Position numbers and translations under genes: made by a program. Of a stretch of 64,000 nt of DNA, positions 61,315-64,000 are shown piece by piece. Source of the stretch: Corynebacterium heidelbergense (lineage in GTDB: Bacteria; Actinomycetota; Actinomycetes; Mycobacteriales; Mycobacteriaceae); NCBI RefSeq assembly GCF_028609845.1, contig NZ_CP063191.1:2232001-2296000 (forward strand), in the 5' to 3' direction. The notes beneath the pieces are model-generated. The model was not told where the DNA came from, made no database searches, and saw only the letters and a program-made list of their open reading frames with translations. How positions within the stretch are numbered: position 1 is the stretch's first letter; each line of letters opens with the position of its first letter.

Positions 61315-64000
61315 ATGATGAGTGCTAGACGTAGGGCGAGGGCAAAGGCACCAGCGGCGATGAGTACGGACCCGGTGGGGAAGGCGGCAGCGGCGGCGGC
61401 ATCGTCGGGTGCCGCACCGGCTGAAGACGGCTCTGCCGGTTCCGCGCAAAGACGCACCCGGTGGTTCTTGCCTTTCCGGCATTCGGCGCTTGGACATACC
61501 CTGCTGGCCACTGCCGTTGCCGTGGGCGTGGGCAGCATGGGCCCTGGGCCCCTCGCTGTCCCCGCGGCCCAGGCCCAATCTCTACCTACCGCGTCGGCAG
61601 ACTCTCGAGGCACCCCTGTTCCCCACAATCCGCAGGACCAGGACGAGGCCGCCGTCTGGGCCAACCCCAACGGCCGGTCCACGGACCCACACACGGCGCT
61701 CGCCGTGACCCTCACGCGCGCTGACCCCCCGGTGATTACGGCGATCGCGGACAATTCTGGCACCGGCTCGGCCCGCGTCGACCGGGACCCCACGTACACT
61801 CTGCGCCTGAAGAACCACGGCTCCGCCCCGGCCACCAACCTCTCCGTACAGCTACTGCACAGCACTGCTGCGAGCACCGAACAGTTGCGGCTTGCCCAGT
61901 TGTCCAACGTGGGTGAGTACCCATCCACGAGCCGCCGGGTGGACATCCCCGGCACCCTGGCCCCCGGGCAGAGCCGGGACGTCCCCCTCACGCTCAAGCT
62001 CACCTCCGGTTCAACCACGGCCACCAGCGCCCCCGGCCAGGGTGAGGTTAACGTCCCCGGGATTACTGGCCCGGGCACCTACCCCCTGGCTTTCGCGGTG
62101 AGTGCCCAGCTCTCCCCGCAGAGCCAATCCAGCGGCACCGGTGACGCCCAGCTCGCGGCGGTGACACGCACCACTCTCAGTATCACGGGTCAGGCCAAAC
62201 GGGATCAGAGTTCCCCCCTGACCTTCCTTTGGCCCCTGGCCGCCGAAACGCATGTCGCCGCTGGGAACACAGGGGATGCCCCCAACCGGGCCCCGCTCTA
62301 CCTCACCGATGAACACCTGGCCCAGGAGATTTCCCCGGGTGGGCGGCTACGGGGCCTGCTGGATGCGTACAAGACAGCAGTGGAAGGACCAAACGGGAGT
62401 GATCTCCGGGCCTCTAGCTGCCTGGCTATCGATCCCGATCTGCTGGACACAGTAGATGCCATGACGGCTGGGTACATGGTCGGTTCGGAGGTGCCCAGCC
62501 GGGTGAAGGACCAGAAGCGGTTGCGGGACTCCTGGGGGGAAATTTTCAGCGGTAAGGACACCGACGCGGTACCGGGGACCGGCAGCGGCGCGGCCCGGTC
62601 CTGGTTGGCGGATTTGCGCCAACTAGTGGAAAAGGGCTGCAGCGTTTCCCTGCCCTACGCCGGGGCCGGCTTCGACTCGCTTGCCGCCGCTGGTCAGGAC
62701 TGGCTGGCCGTCCACGCCTACGGGCGCGGACCGGAGACCATTCACCGAGTTCTTGGCGTATATCCCCTGCAAAACGTCGTTATCCCCGGCGCGGAGGGCA
62801 TGGACGCCGGGCACCTAGACATGCTCGCGGCGGGCGCCTCTGAAGGCATCAATGCCTCTATGAACACTCGGTTCGAGGTCATGCAGCGCGGCGCCCCCGC
62901 CTTCCCCCCAGATGCGCAGGTCACAGCGGTGGTCGCGGACAACACGGTCCGTACCTTGCGGGAGGCCCAGGTGCCCCAGGCGGGTGCCGAGGGCGCGGAT
63001 TCGGCGGCACCCCCTGGCAATCCCGCAGCAAAACAGGGCTGGAACGACCGCCTGTTCACCCTCACCCCGCCCCCGGATTCCCAGGCGCCCCTTCCACCGG
63101 GGCACCGTTTCCGCGCGCTGACCTATTCGGGGGCCCTCGGGGCCGTCCTCGCCGCAACCGGGGAGCACCCGGAGGTCGCGGGCTACACCAACCCGCAGTC
63201 TCGCTACGACCTGGCCGCGGACTCGCCGACCGCGCGGATGGGAGATGCCCTCGCTGCGCTCGATTCCGAACTAGCCCCGGGCAAGCCGGTCTTGGCGGTC
63301 CCGCCGGCACTGTGGACGGTGGATGCCGACGGGGCCTCGGCCTTCCTCCAGGCAGTGGGTACTGCATTCCGCCAGCAGCGGGCCACGCCGGCGGGCTTCG
63401 GGGATGCTCTGACGCCGAGGGGCGTTGCCCCAGAACAGTTGGCCCAGGGGACCCCCACCGTGCCCTTTGTGGACCCGGGGGAACCCTATGCCGCACACGC
63501 CCAGCGCATCTCCCAGCTAGAACGCTATGTGGAGCAGCTAACCCTGTTCATGCGCAACGATCCGAACATCACCTTGACCCGGGAAGTGTTCACCCGCCCG
63601 CTGTTCATCGACCTGGTCCGGGCGACCAGTAGTTACCGCAGCCGGGAGAAAACTGCCTGGTCGCAGTCGTGGGACGAGCGAGGCCATCGGTTGGACGTGG
63701 TGCGCGATGTCACTGCCACTTTGCGCCACAGCGTATCCCTCTTGCCGCCCAGCAACGTCTTTACCCGCACTTCCGCGGCATCCCCGCTTCTCGTCGTGGC
63801 CCGCAACGGGCTGCCCCTGCCGGTGTCCGCGACAGTCGGCTATCGGGTGCGCAATGGCCAACCCATTTCGCTATCGGTCCCCGCAGAGCAGGTGGTTCCG
63901 GCCCGTGGGTCCATCACATTGCCTGTGACAACGGACGCTGGTTCCGCCAATCACCAGACCGATTTGACCCTGTGGCTGGCCACTCCTTCCGGGGACCAGA
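61315..64000 (+). CDS. Large secreted DUF6049-type protein (Rv3909-like), cut by window end
   Basis: The frame is open from the ATG at 61315 (or the next codon, ATG 61318) to the window edge, about 895 codons, with no stop, so the gene continues. A charged N-terminus precedes a long hydrophobic signal (HTLLATAVAVGVGSMGPGPLAV) ending near AAQA. An immunoglobulin-like part with VTAIADN/TLRLKNHGSAPATNLSVQLL follows. Its position between mutT4 and (by synteny) murJ matches Rv3909, thought to act with MurJ in lipid II flipping. No clear ribosome site precedes it; it may be coupled to mutT4, 18 bp upstream. Confidence 0.85.
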   Translation, partial: MMSARRRARAKAPAAMSTDPVGKAAAAAASSGAAPAEDGSAGSAQRRTRWFLPFRHSALGHTLLATAVAVGVGSMGPGPLAVPAAQAQSLPTASADSRGTPVPHNPQDQDEAAVWANPNGRSTDPHTALAVTLTRADPPVITAIADNSGTGSARVDRDPTYTLRLKNHGSAPATNLSVQLLHSTAASTEQLRLAQLSNVGEYPSTSRRVDIPGTLAPGQSRDVPLTLKLTSGSTTATSAPGQGEVNVPGITGPGTYPLAFAVSAQLSPQSQSSGTGDAQLAAVTRTTLSITGQAKRDQSSPLTFLWPLAAETHVAAGNTGDAPNRAPLYLTDEHLAQEISPGGRLRGLLDAYKTAVEGPNGSDLRASSCLAIDPDLLDTVDAMTAGYMVGSEVPSRVKDQKRLRDSWGEIFSGKDTDAVPGTGSGAARSWLADLRQLVEKGCSVSLPYAGAGFDSLAAAGQDWLAVHAYGRGPETIHRVLGVYPLQNVVIPGAEGMDAGHLDMLAAGASEGINASMNTRFEVMQRGAPAFPPDAQVTAVVADNTVRTLREAQVPQAGAEGADSAAPPGNPAAKQGWNDRLFTLTPPPDSQAPLPPGHRFRALTYSGALGAVLAATGEHPEVAGYTNPQSRYDLAADSPTARMGDALAALDSELAPGKPVLAVPPALWTVDADGASAFLQAVGTAFRQQRATPAGFGDALTPRGVAPEQLAQGTPTVPFVDPGEPYAAHAQRISQLERYVEQLTLFMRNDPNITLTREVFTRPLFIDLVRATSSYRSREKTAWSQSWDERGHRLDVVRDVTATLRHSVSLLPPSNVFTRTSAASPLLVVARNGLPLPVSATVGYRVRNGQPISLSVPAEQVVPARGSITLPVTTDAGSANHQTDLTLWLATPSGDQ

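Noticed and set aside
1..64000. CRISPR arrays, insertion sequences or prophage
   Set aside because: No arrays of regularly spaced repeats, transposases or phage genes were seen; the only short tandem repeats are the 18-bp and 19-bp sets listed.

Overview
The window comes from a GC-rich actinobacterium of the Mycobacteriales, most likely a Corynebacterium or close relative. It carries arabinogalactan genes (dprE1, dprE2, glfT1 and the Wzm/Wzt galactan exporter), a mycobacterial-type inositol-1-phosphate synthase, a class A PBP and a MarR-Usp pair next to ino1. The rpsF-ssb-rplI-dnaB operon lacks rpsR, which fits corynebacteria better than mycobacteria. From memory of the M. tuberculosis map, gene order is broadly conserved: tadA/tyrA/hisC2, the Rv3777-Rv3778c-like pair with galactan export and glfT1, dprE1-dprE2, then dnaB-rpsF-ponA-ino1-leuS, then the Rv3907c-Rv3908-Rv3909-like block. 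On that map these blocks flank oriC, so the right edge probably points towards dnaA. I see no insertion sequences, prophage or CRISPR.

Layout. 1-3.5 kb: end of an unknown gene, a class E sortase with a 50-residue membrane protein, bioD-bioA and a tRNA-Ser. 3.5-10.7 kb: an MT0933-like small protein, tadA with its associated gene, tyrA, two tRNA-Arg(ACG) genes, two more tRNA-Ser genes, an aromatic aminotransferase, and two tandem secreted SGNH hydrolases. 10.8-31.7 kb: cell-envelope region with a quinone oxidoreductase, a cysteine-desulfurase-fold enzyme, wzm-wzt, photolyase, two CNNM/CorC-type membrane proteins, glfT1, an AI-2E transporter, two GtrA proteins, two unknown genes, dprE1-dprE2, a lipoprotein, an MFS exporter and PspA. 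32-36.8 kb: alcohol dehydrogenase, thioredoxin, a DUF4442 protein, two CrcB fluoride-channel subunits and dnaB. 36.8-37.5 kb: the longest gene-free stretch, holding a cluster of DnaA-box sequences. 37.5-43.2 kb: rplI, ssb, rpsF, a small membrane protein, a GT87-type transferase and ponA. 43.5-49.7 kb: ino1, a MarR regulator, a Usp, a membrane protein and leuS. 49.8-56.8 kb: an SdpI-like protein with a Cys-rich tail, ribokinase/nucleoside hydrolase/SBF transporter genes, and a sulfonate-type ABC importer. 56.8-64 kb: Nudix, CCA-adding enzyme, alpha/beta hydrolase, a second Nudix with a long Arg/Gly-rich leader, and a large secreted protein cut by the window end.

Functional links. GlfT1, Wzm/Wzt and DprE1/DprE2 make and export lipid-linked galactan and supply decaprenyl-phospho-arabinose for the wall; PonA builds peptidoglycan beneath it. 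TadA modifies A34 of tRNA-Arg(ACG), encoded twice about 1.8 kb away. The CCA-adding enzyme is needed because some of these tRNA genes encode CCA and others do not. Many starts have a TANNNT hexamer 6-8 nt upstream and no clear Shine-Dalgarno, as expected for leaderless transcripts in actinobacteria.

The strongest candidates for something undescribed are the DnaA-box cluster upstream of dnaB, the nucleoside hydrolase-ribokinase-SBF transporter cluster, the SdpI protein with a Cys-rich tail, and the unknown gene pair at 23.0-24.9 kb. Gene family calls rest on motifs and memory; no database search was run.
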